The notes under the pieces are model-generated. The model saw only the letters and a program-made list of their open reading frames with translations, was not told where the DNA came from and ran no database searches. Position numbers and translations under genes: made by a program. A stretch of 64,000 nucleotides of DNA from Bryobacter aggregatus MPL3 (lineage in GTDB: Bacteria > Acidobacteriota > Terriglobia > Bryobacterales > Bryobacteraceae), in contig NZ_JNIF01000003.1 in the NCBI RefSeq assembly GCF_000702445.1, forward strand, positions 3,286,001 through 3,350,000. The letters are read 5' to 3'. Each line of letters opens with the position of its first letter. Position 1 is the stretch's first letter. Positions 37,928 to 47,242 of the stretch are shown here, one piece after another.

Positions 37928-39189
37928 TACTTCGCTGCCTTGTCGAGGTATGCAAACAGAAGGCCGACGCCGGCCTTGACGCCAATCGGCAGTGAGTCTT
38001 CGTCAATGTCGAATTCCGCGGTGTGGTTGCCCGCGGTGATGCCTTTGGCCAAGTTACTGGAGCCCAGATTGAACATGACGCCGGGGACAATGCGCTGGAA
38101 CTCGCTGAAGTCCTCGCCGCCCATGCCTGGTTCCTGCTGCTTCACATGCGCGGCTCCAACCACGCGCTGGATGGCGGGGAGAACGCGACGGGCGAGTTCG
38201 GGGTTGTTCTGCATCGACATGTAGCCCTTGCGGTAATCGAGCTTGTAAGTGGCTCCCATGGCGGAGGTACAGCCTTCGAGGGTCTGCTTGATAAAGTCCT
38301 GGTATTGCTGCTGCGACTTGTCGCTATAGGTGCGCACCGTGCCAGTTAAGTTGACCGTCTCAGCGATGATGTTGCGGCGCTCGCCGCCGTCGATGGTGCC
38401 GATGGTCAGCACGCTCGGGTCACGAGTGTTGATCCTGCGGCTATGGATGCTCTGCAGCGCGACGATGCACTGGCTGGCCACGGCAATCGAATCGATGCCT
38501 TGGTACGGATAGGCTCCGTGCGAGCGTTTGCCCGTGATGGCGATGCGAATCTCGTCAGAAGCCGCACTGGCCGCGTTGTCCGTCCAGGCAATGTCCCCCA
38601 CCTGCAGATGCGACGCCATGTGGAAGGCAAAAATCGCTTCGGGCGCCGGGTTCTTCATCACCCCTTCCTGGATCATCATCTTTGCGCCCCACACCGGTAC
38701 ATTCGGAGCTTTCTCCTCGGCGGGCTGGAAGATGAACTTGATCGTGCCCGGCACTTCCTCGCGCATCTTCATCAGTACTTCAGCCATGCCCAATCCGATG
38801 GCAACATGCGCGTCGTGGCCGCAAGCATGTTTCACGCCCTTGACCGTGCTCTTGTAGGGAAGATTCATCGCGCTCTCGTCGATGGGCAGCGCGTCCATGT
38901 CGGCGCGCCAAGCCACCACCGGACCGGGCTTGCCGCCCTTGAGCACCGCCACCACGCCGTGGCCCGCGATTCCTGTCTGCACTTCGGTGTAGCCGATGGC
39001 GCGCAGGCGGTCGGCAATCATCTTGCCGGTACGGACTTCCTGATTCGACAATTCCGGGTGCATGTGCAGGTCCCGGCGGCATTCCACCAGTTGCTTTCGC
39101 ATCCGATCGGTGAGTTCGGCGATGCGTGTGTCGCGCGTCTGCGACCAGGCGGCGAGGGTGCTCAGCCCGAACCACCACAAGGCTTTCAT
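37927..39189 (-). CDS. M20D amidohydrolase, exported (upstream paralog)
   Basis: The 420-residue protein has the same layout as its neighbour: signal peptide (ALWWFGLSTLAAWSQ), HACGHDAHVAIGLG, IFQPAEEKAPN, IFAFHMASHLQVG and GGEDFSEFQRIVPG. The two proteins are clearly similar along their full length, so they come from a tandem duplication. They are translationally coupled (TAATG), and both should be in the periplasm. The second zinc-site pocket residues differ slightly (HASP against HMAS), which may reflect different substrates. Confidence 0.93.
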   Translation of the reverse strand: MKALWWFGLSTLAAWSQTRDTRIAELTDRMRKQLVECRRDLHMHPELSNQEVRTGKMIADRLRAIGYTEVQTGIAGHGVVAVLKGGKPGPVVAWRADMDALPIDESAMNLPYKSTVKGVKHACGHDAHVAIGLGMAEVLMKMREEVPGTIKFIFQPAEEKAPNVPVWGAKMMIQEGVMKNPAPEAIFAFHMASHLQVGDIAWTDNAASAASDEIRIAITGKRSHGAYPYQGIDSIAVASQCIVALQSIHSRRINTRDPSVLTIGTIDGGERRNIIAETVNLTGTVRTYSDKSQQQYQDFIKQTLEGCTSAMGATYKLDYRKGYMSMQNNPELARRVLPAIQRVVGAAHVKQQEPGMGGEDFSEFQRIVPGVMFNLGSSNLAKGITAGNHTAEFDIDEDSLPIGVKAGVGLLFAYLDKAAK

Positions 39190-39210
39190 ATCCTAAGAGT
39201 GTACCTACCT

Positions 39211-39684
39211 ATGTCCCAACTCTATTCCCGCACGGATCTTGTCGCCCAGCGCGCGCAGTGGCGCGCGGATGGTAAGCGCGTCGTGTTTACAAACGGTTGC
39301 TATGACATCCTGCATCCGGGACACATTCGCTTGCTGGAGGCGGCGCGTTCGCTCGGTGACATCCTGATTCTGGCTCTGAATACCGACGCCAGCGTGCAGC
39401 GCATCAAGGGGCCCTCGCGTCCCATCCTGTCCCAGGACGAACGCGCCGCCCTGGCCGCTACTCTCGATGCGGTGGACGCCGTTACCTTTTTCGATGAGGA
39501 CACCCCGCGCGAGCTGATTGCCGCCGTCCTGCCGGACTTCCTGGTCAAAGGCGCTGACTGGAGCCATTTCATTGCGGGTAGGGAAGAGGTGGAAGCGGCT
39601 GGAGGTCAGGTGGTGGCCGTCCCGCTCGAACCGGGCTTTTCCACCACCAATCTGGTGCAGCAGATTCTGGATCGCAAGCAGTGA
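39211..39684 (+). CDS. rfaE2: D-glycero-beta-D-manno-heptose 1-phosphate adenylyltransferase
   Basis: The 157-residue nucleotidyltransferase starts at ATG 39211; the longer frame runs back into the antisense of the amidohydrolase. FTNGCYDILHPGH with HPGH (35-38) is the HIGH-type motif, and VKGADWS follows later. It adds AMP to heptose 1-phosphate in ADP-heptose synthesis for LPS inner core. The kinase half found in fused HldE is absent, so it must be encoded elsewhere. Its GTGA overlap couples it to mfd. Confidence 0.93.
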   Translation: MSQLYSRTDLVAQRAQWRADGKRVVFTNGCYDILHPGHIRLLEAARSLGDILILALNTDASVQRIKGPSRPILSQDERAALAATLDAVDAVTFFDEDTPRELIAAVLPDFLVKGADWSHFIAGREEVEAAGGQVVAVPLEPGFSTTNLVQQILDRKQ

Positions 39685-42600
39685 TCGCCGATCTTCTGCA
39701 GAGCATTGCCGCCAAGCCGGACTTCCGCGATCTGCTGGCCCGGCTCGAAGGTGAGGATGCGCACACCCTCTCGCTGGGCGGCCTGACGCTGGCGGCCAAG
39801 GGGCTGGCAATTGCGCTCCTTTGGCATCGCACCGGCAAGAACATGTTGGTGCTGACGGATGGCAATCGTGAGGCCGAAACGCTGCTTGAGGCAGTGAATA
39901 CCTTTCTCACCATCCTGCTGCCGAATGACGGCAACGCCCGCGCGCAGATCATTCCGGCTCTCGATGTCTTGCCGCACCAGAAGCTGACCCCGCACTCGGA
40001 GATTCTCGAACAGCGGGCGATCGGCCTTTGGAAGCTGTCGACGAATCGCGCGCCGATCACGCTCGCGCCGGTAGCGAGTGCGATGTTGCGCGTGGCCGCG
40101 CCCAGCTTCTACCGGCAACTGGTCCTCACACTGAAGGAAAACGAAGAGGTCTCTCTCGACGACCTCTCACTGCATCTGCGCAACATCGGCTACGAACAGA
40201 GCGAGCCGGTTTCGATGGTCGGCGAGTTTTCCATCCGTGGTGGCATTGTCGACATCTTTCCGGCCGAGGCCGAAAAGCCGGTACGCCTCGAATTCTTTGG
40301 CGATGCGATCGAGACCATCCGCCGCTTTGATGTCGATACGCAGCGCAGCGTCGCGCGTGTGCCCGAAGTGCGCATTCTGCCGCTCATCGAAACCCGTACC
40401 GATACGGATGGCCCTCGCGAATTTAGCCTGCTGAATCTGGTGGGCAACGGTCTGCTCCTATGGGATGAGCCCGAGCAGGTGCGCGCCTCGGCGGAGCGCT
40501 TCTGGAAGCGCCTCGACGACGGGGCGGGCGAGGTGGACCCGGACGAACATTACTTCCACTTTGGCGAACTGGCCTCACATGGCGCGAACCTCATGCGCGA
40601 GATTGAGCTACGCGAGTTGGCGCTTGAGGTGGGCAACCATTCCTTTGAGTTGGGCTCGCGCCCTGGCATCACGTTCCGGGGCAATATCCGGCTGGCGGTG
40701 GAAGAGTCTCGCACGCTCGTGCAGAGCGGTTTTGAAGTCGTCTTCTTCGCCAAATCGCTTGGGGAAGTGGAACGCTTTGCCGATGTCTTCAGCGAGTACA
40801 AGGTGCCGTATCAGGTGCTGTTGCCGCCGGATGAGGCGATGCCGCAGTACCTCGCCGATCGCGTCTATGTGGGCGCGGCTTCGCACATCTATCTGATCAA
40901 GGGGCGGCTCACGCGTGGTGCGGTGTTCCGCGACCCGAAGCTCGCTCTGTTTGGCAGCGATGATCTCTTTGAATCTTCCGATACCGTTGCCCGCTCCAAC
41001 CAGCGCGGGCCGGTCACCTCGATGGGGGCCTTTGCCGCCGACATTGCAGACCTGAAGGTGGGCGATTTTGTTGTCCACCAGACGCACGGCGTCGGCAAGT
41101 TCCTTGGCATCAAGGTCATCAACCAGGGCGAAGGTAATGGCGAATTCCTGCTGCTCGAATACTCGGGCGAGAGCAAGCTGTATGTGCCGGTCACCCGCCT
41201 CGATCTGATCTCGAAGTATCGCAGCGGCGGGGGCGAAACAAAGGCTCCGCTCGACAGGCTGGGCGGTGTCACCTGGCAAAAGACGAAGTCCCGCGTCAAG
41301 GCAAAGATGCGCGACATGGCCGACGAGCTGCTGAAGCTCTACGCCCAGCGGCGCATGGCAGAAGGCTTTGCCTTCTCTCCCGATTCCAACTGGCAGCGTG
41401 AGTTTGAAGACTCCTTCGAGTACAACGCCACCAAGGACCAGGTGGCCGCTGTGCGTGACATCAAGCGCGACATGGAAAGCGAAACCGCAATGGACCGTCT
41501 GGTGGTGGGCGACGTCGGCTTTGGCAAGACGGAAGTCGCGATGCGTGCGGCCTTCAAAGCACTTGGCGACGGCAAACAAGTGGCTGTGCTTGCGCCCACG
41601 ACAGTACTTGCCTTCCAGCATTTTGAAAGCTTCAAGCGCCGCTTTGCTTCCTTCCCGGTGCGCATTGAACACCTCAGTCGTTTCCGCAACCCGAAGGAAT
41701 CCAAGCAAGTCATCGAAGACATGGACAACGGCAAGGTGGACATCCTTATCGGCACCCATCGCATCCTGTCCAAAGACATTCGCTTCCCCGATCTTGGCTT
41801 GCTGATTGTCGATGAAGAACAGCGCTTTGGGGTCGCCCACAAGGAGCGCCTCAAGCAACTGAAGAAGAATGTCGACGTGCTGACGCTGTCGGCCACGCCG
41901 ATTCCGCGCACGCTGCACATGTCGCTGGTGGGCATCCGCGATCTGAGCGTGATCGAGACGCCGCCCAAGGACCGTCTGGCGGTGCACACCGTGGTTGCGA
42001 AGTTCGACCAACAGGTGATCAAGACTGCGATCGAACAGGAGATCGCCCGCGGTGGCATGGTTTACTTTGTGCACAACCGTGTCGAATCGATCTACGAGCG
42101 CGCCTTCTCAATCCAGGAACTGGTTCCCGGCGTGCGTGTCGGTGTCGGCCATGGCCAGATGGTGGATGAAGAGTTGGAGCGCGTACTGCTGGGCTTCATG
42201 AAGCACGAGTTCGATGTTTTCGTCTGCACCACGATTGTCGAGAACGGTCTGGACATTCCACTGGCCAATACGATCATCATCGAGAACGCGCAAAACTATG
42301 GCCTCAGCGAGCTATACCAGTTGCGCGGCCGCGTCGGGCGCTCGAATCGCCGCGCCTATGCGTACTTGCTGGTTCCGACCGATACGGAGTTGACCGAGGT
42401 GGCGCGCAAGCGTCTGGCGGCCTTGAAGGAGTTCTCCGATCTGGGCGCCGGCTTTAAGATTGCCGCGCTCGATCTCGAACTGCGTGGAGCAGGCAGCCTG
42501 CTGGGCGGCGAGCAAAGCGGTCACATCAACGCGGTTGGCTTCGACATGTACATCCGCATGCTCGAAGAGGCGGTGCAGGAGATGAAGGGCATCGAGGTGC

Positions 42601-43064
42601 CGCTCGAGATCCATTCGACGCTGAACCTTGGCTTCGAGATCCGGATCCCCACGAGCTACATTCCCGAAGACAACCAGCGCCTGCGGGCTTACAAGAAGAT
42701 TGCCGATGCGAAGAGCCGCGAGGTGGCCAACGAGTTGGTGGCCGAGTTTGCCGATCGCTACGGTCCGGTGCCGCCCGATGTGCGGCTGCTGGTCGACTTC
42801 GGCCAGGCAAAGAATCTCGCGCAGCAGGTGGGTGTCGAGAGTGTGGAGCGGCGTCAGGGCATCTTCCAGATCAAGTTCCACGAGAAGGCGAAGATCGATC
42901 CGCAAAAGCTGATGGAGTACATCCAGCGGGAACCGGGTGCTTCGTTCTCTCCCACAGGAATTCTGCGGGCGGGCAACACCACGGGCGCAAGTCCCGAGGC
43001 GATTGTCGACGCGCTACACGCGCTTCTCGACGAACTCCGCTACAAGCCGCTTGAGCCTCGATAG
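39681..43064 (+). CDS. mfd: Transcription-repair coupling factor Mfd
   Basis: The 1127-residue protein starts at GTG, overlapping rfaE2. The N-terminal UvrB-like region (about 1-300) is followed by the CarD-like RNA-polymerase interaction domain (about 458-520, VGDFVVHQTHGVGKFLGI). The RecG-like translocase motor has Walker A GDVGFGKTEVA (around 610) and DEEQRFGV (around 710), and the TRG motif area follows. The C-terminal domain contacts UvrA in relatives. Mfd removes stalled RNA polymerase and recruits UvrABC. Its last 51 bp overlap the convergent transglutaminase gene. Confidence 0.98.
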   Translation: MIADLLQSIAAKPDFRDLLARLEGEDAHTLSLGGLTLAAKGLAIALLWHRTGKNMLVLTDGNREAETLLEAVNTFLTILLPNDGNARAQIIPALDVLPHQKLTPHSEILEQRAIGLWKLSTNRAPITLAPVASAMLRVAAPSFYRQLVLTLKENEEVSLDDLSLHLRNIGYEQSEPVSMVGEFSIRGGIVDIFPAEAEKPVRLEFFGDAIETIRRFDVDTQRSVARVPEVRILPLIETRTDTDGPREFSLLNLVGNGLLLWDEPEQVRASAERFWKRLDDGAGEVDPDEHYFHFGELASHGANLMREIELRELALEVGNHSFELGSRPGITFRGNIRLAVEESRTLVQSGFEVVFFAKSLGEVERFADVFSEYKVPYQVLLPPDEAMPQYLADRVYVGAASHIYLIKGRLTRGAVFRDPKLALFGSDDLFESSDTVARSNQRGPVTSMGAFAADIADLKVGDFVVHQTHGVGKFLGIKVINQGEGNGEFLLLEYSGESKLYVPVTRLDLISKYRSGGGETKAPLDRLGGVTWQKTKSRVKAKMRDMADELLKLYAQRRMAEGFAFSPDSNWQREFEDSFEYNATKDQVAAVRDIKRDMESETAMDRLVVGDVGFGKTEVAMRAAFKALGDGKQVAVLAPTTVLAFQHFESFKRRFASFPVRIEHLSRFRNPKESKQVIEDMDNGKVDILIGTHRILSKDIRFPDLGLLIVDEEQRFGVAHKERLKQLKKNVDVLTLSATPIPRTLHMSLVGIRDLSVIETPPKDRLAVHTVVAKFDQQVIKTAIEQEIARGGMVYFVHNRVESIYERAFSIQELVPGVRVGVGHGQMVDEELERVLLGFMKHEFDVFVCTTIVENGLDIPLANTIIIENAQNYGLSELYQLRGRVGRSNRRAYAYLLVPTDTELTEVARKRLAALKEFSDLGAGFKIAALDLELRGAGSLLGGEQSGHINAVGFDMYIRMLEEAVQEMKGIEVPLEIHSTLNLGFEIRIPTSYIPEDNQRLRAYKKIADAKSREVANELVAEFADRYGPVPPDVRLLVDFGQAKNLAQQVGVESVERRQGIFQIKFHEKAKIDPQKLMEYIQREPGASFSPTGILRAGNTTGASPEAIVDALHALLDELRYKPLEPR

Positions 43065-44921
43065 CGCCTGCGGGTCTTGGGCGAAACGGGCCCGCTCGTA
43101 GAGCTCGACAATTTCGTTACGGCCCACTTCGCGCGCCGTCTGGCCGGGGGCTTGCTTCGCCTTGGCGGCGTTGAGGTAGCGGCGATAGAGCACCGTTGCC
43201 TCATTCGTGGGGCTGCCTTTCGCTGGCTTCAGGAACCACAGCAGGGGGAGCAGGGCCAACAACGCCCAACGCCAATCCGCCTGGAATTGCGGGAGCGTCG
43301 GGCGTTTCAATCCGGCGGCTCCGCCCATCCATTCCTCGCTCATCACCACAAAGCGATCCTGCATCTTCAGCAGCCACTGCAGCGTCGCTGAGATGCGCGG
43401 CTCATTGCTGCCTACCGGGGTGGGATCGAATACCACCCAGCCCTTGCCGTCGATCCAGACCTCCACCCAGCTATGGGCGCTCGAGCTTCGAATGACGTAC
43501 CAGGGGCCAATCGGATCGGGCAATCGGGAATAGAAACCAGTCACCACCCGCGCCGGAATGTGTAGCGTGCGCAGCATCACGGCCATCGCGCTGGCAAAGT
43601 ATTCACAATGTCCGGCCCGGGTGTTGAATAGAAAGTCATAGAGCGGATCGGTGCTCCCGATTCCCGATTCGAGCGTATAGCCAAAGCTGTTTCGCAGGTA
43701 GTTCTCGATCTGCACCGCGGCCTGATACGGAGATTGCTTTCCACCGACGGAGAGCTGCGCTAACTCGCGGATCTTCGGATGGACCACAGGGAGCTTGGTA
43801 TAGCGGGTCCGGCGTTCCGGGCTGAGCGTGGCAATCAGATCGGAGGATGTCGCGTGGCGCTCGGGGCTCATCCAACCGGAAAGCGAATAGGCGGGCAGTT
43901 TGGACTCGAGTGAGATCTGCCGGAGCGTCGATTCGCCATTGGTGCGCAAACGGCCTTCCGGCAAATAAACATACTCGGGGACACCGGCGCTGAACAGGAC
44001 ACGGTCCATGGCGGCCAGCGTTTGCACTTCAAAAAAGAGGCGCTCGCCCGGACGCCGCCGCTGCTCATCGCTTGCGATGGTTGTTTTGCCGTACTGCGGG
44101 GATTCGCTCCACTGCTCCGAGGCGTTCGACCAGGTGGTGCCATTGAAGTCGCCGAGCGCCACCCCGCGCCAGCGAAGCACTGCAGGCACGGTGCCCTGTA
44201 AAAAGCGCACGCGAAAGGCTGGCGTGCGGTCATCTTGCAGCTTGCCGATTTCCCCGAGCCGCACCGAACCGGAGAATCCGACCAGACGGCGGAAGGGTTG
44301 GAAATCGAACTGGAAGGCGGCGATCGGATTGCGCGGCAGCAGCAGGTATAAAGCAATCGAGAATACCGAGATTCCGATGATCATCAAAACGCCAAAACTC
44401 GCCAGTGGGCGCATCAGGGCCCAACCGTCGAGGCCGAGCCATTCCGGATTCGCCTCCCGGTTGCGCCGGAGCTCATTGAGCGATTGCACCAAGAGAAACC
44501 AGGCAAAGAGCCCGGCGAGGATAAACCACTGTTGCGGGCCGCTTGAGGGAAACAGCGACGCCATCATGATCCAGATGCAATAGCTGGAGACCGCCGCAAA
44601 GTCACGGCCGGTCTGCGCGCTGAGCAGAAAGACCATCAGGATGGCGAGTAGAAAGTCTTTGACATTCAGGGCGGCAAAAGAGCGGAAAAAGAACCAGTAG
44701 ACCGGCGCGCCTGCCGCGACGGCTACCAGCAGCGCACAGCCTCCGTTGGTGGACAGCGTAAAGCCTGCCAGGCGCGCTAGCGCCACCAGGATGCAAAGCG
44801 CGAGCGTGGGCCAGGGGAGGCCGTCCGTCATCGAGACCAGCGAAAGCGTGCCCGCAATGAGCACGTAGATCGCGAATTCCTGGATGCGCGGCAGCGCGCT
44901 AGAGGGAGTTTTCCAAGGCAC
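43014..44921 (-). CDS. TgpA-like membrane transglutaminase (DUF3488 plus transglutaminase domain)
   Basis: The 635-residue inner-membrane protein starts at GTG. It has about six N-terminal transmembrane helices (DUF3488, about 10-210) and an extracytoplasmic transglutaminase domain with Cys in GHCEYFASAMAVMLR, His in SSAHSWVEVWI and Asp in WVVFDPTP. A last helix (ALLALLPLLWFL) precedes a basic tail. The catalytic triad is intact. TgpA-type proteins are usually encoded next to an AAA+ MoxR ATPase and DUF58 proteins, which are absent here. Its end overlaps mfd, and its start overlaps the lipoprotein end by 23 bp. Confidence 0.93.
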   Translation of the reverse strand: MPWKTPSSALPRIQEFAIYVLIAGTLSLVSMTDGLPWPTLALCILVALARLAGFTLSTNGGCALLVAVAAGAPVYWFFFRSFAALNVKDFLLAILMVFLLSAQTGRDFAAVSSYCIWIMMASLFPSSGPQQWFILAGLFAWFLLVQSLNELRRNREANPEWLGLDGWALMRPLASFGVLMIIGISVFSIALYLLLPRNPIAAFQFDFQPFRRLVGFSGSVRLGEIGKLQDDRTPAFRVRFLQGTVPAVLRWRGVALGDFNGTTWSNASEQWSESPQYGKTTIASDEQRRRPGERLFFEVQTLAAMDRVLFSAGVPEYVYLPEGRLRTNGESTLRQISLESKLPAYSLSGWMSPERHATSSDLIATLSPERRTRYTKLPVVHPKIRELAQLSVGGKQSPYQAAVQIENYLRNSFGYTLESGIGSTDPLYDFLFNTRAGHCEYFASAMAVMLRTLHIPARVVTGFYSRLPDPIGPWYVIRSSSAHSWVEVWIDGKGWVVFDPTPVGSNEPRISATLQWLLKMQDRFVVMSEEWMGGAAGLKRPTLPQFQADWRWALLALLPLLWFLKPAKGSPTNEATVLYRRYLNAAKAKQAPGQTAREVGRNEIVELYERARFAQDPQALSRLKRLVAEFVEKRV

Positions 44922-45273
44922 GGCTGAAGTCCATCACCAGTTCCCGTTGCGGATGCGGGCTGCGCACGACGATAAAGAGATTTCGCTTCATCGAGGGCGA
45001 ATCGCCCGGGGCACGCTTCCACAATTGGGTGCATTCGAGAGCGGCCGCATCGCTGCGCAGTTCAAAAATGTCTGCCTCGACGTCGATAGGCCCAGCATAG
45101 CGAGCCCGGCGGGCCTGCTTCAACCCAAGGCGCTGCATCCATTCGGGGGCTGCGGTCTCCTCGGACGTAGTTAGCGTCCAGCCGCCGGCGACGCTTTTAG
45201 GGATTTCAAGCACCGGTGTCTGTGTACCGCAGGAAAAGAAAAGTAGGGCCAGAAGGGGGATCAGATAAAGCAT
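44899..45273 (-). CDS. Hypothetical lipoprotein
   Basis: The 124-residue protein starts at ATG 45273, giving [14 protein letters not shown], a lipobox leader with cysteine at about residue 15; the longer frame has no leader. The domain ([41 protein letters not shown]) resembles small acidobacterial DUF6599-like lipoproteins. Its end overlaps the transglutaminase start by 23 bp, so both are probably made together. Function is unknown. Confidence 0.72.
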   Translation of the reverse strand: MLYLIPLLALLFFSCGTQTPVLEIPKSVAGGWTLTTSEETAAPEWMQRLGLKQARRARYAGPIDVEADIFELRSDAAALECTQLWKRAPGDSPSMKRNLFIVVRSPHPQRELVMDFSRALENSL

Positions 45274-45292
45274 GGGATAGCATCGAGATTGT

Positions 45293-45457
45293 ATGGCAAA
45301 GTTGAAGCCGTCGCGTGGCGGATTGAAAAAAGCGGAGCCGGAGAAGATCACTCCGAAGTCGTTCGTCAGGGCGATCCCCTGTCTTTTCATCTTATTGATC
45401 GCAGTTGGACTCATGTCGCTCCTGTTCTATGCAACCCTCACGGGAGTGAAGAAGTGA
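45293..45457 (+). CDS. 54-residue membrane protein coupled to rph
   Basis: This small frame starts at ATG 45293 and ends at TGA 45455-45457, which overlaps the rph GTG (45454-45456). The first 27 residues are basic ([18 protein letters not shown]), and a hydrophobic helix follows at about 28-49 ([20 protein letters not shown]), then a short Lys-rich tail. Start-stop coupling to rph and the good membrane helix support a real gene. No homolog is recognised. Loss of the overlap in related genomes would weaken it. Confidence 0.7.
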   Translation: MAKLKPSRGGLKKAEPEKITPKSFVRAIPCLFILLIAVGLMSLLFYATLTGVKK

Positions 45458-46179
45458 CGCGCCTCGACGGACGGCAGGCCGCTCAATTGCGGCCGGTGAA
45501 GCTGACAACCGACTATCTGCTGACGGCGGAAGGTTCGGTGGTCATTGAAGTAGGGCATACGCGGGTGTTGTGTGCGGCGACTCTTGAGGACGGTGTCCCC
45601 GGTTTCCTGCGCGGCAAGGGCAGTGGCTGGGTTACCGCCGAATATTCCATGCTGCCACGGGCCACCATCAGCCGTACTGCCCGCGAGGTTGTGAAGGGCC
45701 GCCAATCGGGCCGCACCCTCGAAATCCAGCGCCTCATCGGCCGTTCGCTGCGCGCTGTCATGGACATGAGTGCTCTCGGCGAAAGAACGTTGACACTCGA
45801 TTGTGACGTTCTGCAGGCTGACGGGGGTACGCGCACCGCGGCAATTACTGGCGCCTATGTCGCGATGTCCATTGCCGTCGGCAAGCTGCTGAAGGCAGGC
45901 GTCTTGAAGAAGCAGCCCATCCGCGATGCGGTAGCCGCCACCAGCGTCGGCATTGTCAAAGGCGTGCCGGTTCTCGATCTGTGTTACGAAGAGGATTCCG
46001 CCGCCGACGTCGACATGAACCTGGTGATGACCGGGTCAGGCAAGTTCATCGAACTGCAGGCCACTGCCGAGCAGATTCCTTTTGACGACCCGCAACTTGC
46101 CGACTTGATCACTCTTGCCCGCAACGGAATTTCGGAACTGATCGGATTGCAGCATGAAGCTCTATCTCGCCACCTCTAA
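45454..46179 (+). CDS. rph: Ribonuclease PH
   Basis: GTG 45454 was chosen because it gives the usual length (241 residues) and begins [16 protein letters not shown], the standard RNase PH N-terminus; the longer frame is the small-protein region read in another frame. Family marks are [31 protein letters not shown] and [19 protein letters not shown]. It trims tRNA 3' ends by phosphorolysis as a hexamer. The stop lies inside the rdgB frame (26-bp overlap), a common rph-rdgB arrangement. Confidence 0.96.
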   Translation: MTRLDGRQAAQLRPVKLTTDYLLTAEGSVVIEVGHTRVLCAATLEDGVPGFLRGKGSGWVTAEYSMLPRATISRTAREVVKGRQSGRTLEIQRLIGRSLRAVMDMSALGERTLTLDCDVLQADGGTRTAAITGAYVAMSIAVGKLLKAGVLKKQPIRDAVAATSVGIVKGVPVLDLCYEEDSAADVDMNLVMTGSGKFIELQATAEQIPFDDPQLADLITLARNGISELIGLQHEALSRHL

Positions 46180-46729
46180 CCCGGGCAAGATCCGGGAGTT
46201 CACTGGCATCGATGTCGAAATGATGCCCGGTCTGAAGGCCCTGCCGCTAGCCCCTGAGACCGGCGACACCTTTGAGGCGAATGCGATCGAGAAGGCGCTG
46301 TACTACGGCGCTCACGTCGATGGCTGGCTGATCGCCGAAGATTCCGGTCTTGAAATCGATGTGCTGGGTGGCGCTCCCGGCGTCCATTCGGCACGTTGGG
46401 CGGGCGATGATGAGGCGAACAACCAGAAGTTGGTCCGCGAGATGGCCGGGCAACCCCTACGGACGGCCCGCTACGTCTGTGTCATTGCGCTGGTGCACGG
46501 CACTACGGTGCTGGGGACTTTCCGGGGCACTGTCGAAGGCGAAATCCTCGACGCCCCTCGCGGGGAAGGTGGATTCGGCTATGATCCGTACTTTCTCTAC
46601 CCGCCCTTTGGTCAGACTTTTGCCGAGATCCCGAAGGAACGAAAGTCGGAAGTGAGCCATCGCGGCGCCGCAATCCGCTTGCTTAGCGCTTGGTTGCGTG
46701 AAAACGCTTCCAGGCCAGATACCCGATGA
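46154..46729 (+). CDS. rdgB: dITP/XTP pyrophosphatase (Ham1/RdgB)
   Basis: The 191-residue enzyme hydrolyses non-canonical purine NTPs (dITP, XTP) to monophosphates, keeping them out of nucleic acids. Seen motifs are [11 protein letters not shown] (substrate binding), [28 protein letters not shown], and GGFGYDPYF plus SHRGAA near the end. Length is normal. It starts within rph and its last 47 bp overlap the convergent Nudix gene. Confidence 0.95.
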   Translation: MKLYLATSNPGKIREFTGIDVEMMPGLKALPLAPETGDTFEANAIEKALYYGAHVDGWLIAEDSGLEIDVLGGAPGVHSARWAGDDEANNQKLVREMAGQPLRTARYVCVIALVHGTTVLGTFRGTVEGEILDAPRGEGGFGYDPYFLYPPFGQTFAEIPKERKSEVSHRGAAIRLLSAWLRENASRPDTR

Positions 46730-47213
46730 GCGTCTTGCCATCCTCAATCTTGAGTGTGCGGATGAGCTCATCCATTTCCTTCGAGCTGAACCATTTGGCT
46801 TCGATCCGCTCATCCTCCATCGGAGTGGCGACGCCGGCCTTGAGATCGGTGGCCAGATAGAGATTCATCTTCTCGGCTAGAAACCCGGGGCTCGCGTAAT
46901 AGGACGCGAGCTTTGTCCACGATTTCGCTTTATACCCCGTCTCCTCCATCAACTCGCGTTTGGCCGCCTGTAACGCGTTCTCTCCGGCATCAATCTTACC
47001 CGCAGGGAGTTCCCAAAGGCTTTTGCCTGCGGGGAGACGAAACTGACGTACTAGTAGAACCCGCTTCTTCCCGTCGACCACGAGGATGACTGCAGAACCG
47101 GGATGGTGCACAATTGCCCGTTTGATTTCGAAACCGTCTGGGTCCTTGGCAACGTCTTCTGTCACATTGAAGAGGCTACAGTGATATTTCTCTTCTGAAG
47201 AGACTAATTTCAT
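46683..47213 (-). CDS. Nudix hydrolase, ADP-sugar pyrophosphatase-like
   Basis: The 176-residue protein has an exact Nudix box G-x5-E-x7-REUXEE-x-GU at residues 72-94 (G72, E78, R86, E87, E90, E91). A C-terminal YASPGFLAEKMNLYLA matches the ADP-ribose/ADP-glucose pyrophosphatase subgroup. It probably cleaves ADP-ribose-like compounds with Mg. Its start is 29 bp from the divergent hypothetical gene, and its end overlaps rdgB by 47 bp. Confidence 0.93.
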   Translation of the reverse strand: MKLVSSEEKYHCSLFNVTEDVAKDPDGFEIKRAIVHHPGSAVILVVDGKKRVLLVRQFRLPAGKSLWELPAGKIDAGENALQAAKRELMEETGYKAKSWTKLASYYASPGFLAEKMNLYLATDLKAGVATPMEDERIEAKWFSSKEMDELIRTLKIEDGKTLIGYLAWKRFHATKR

Positions 47214-47242
47214 ATATTTAGGATGCCCGATAGAGGAAGAAC

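Noticed and set aside
38443-39210. N-terminal extension of the rfaE2 frame
   Set aside because: It is antisense to the amidohydrolase gene. The real protein begins at ATG 39211 with normal family length.
40608-42074. A 488-residue open frame antisense to mfd
   Set aside because: It is a codon-bias shadow of mfd, with no domain, no start signal and a His/Arg/Gln-rich composition.
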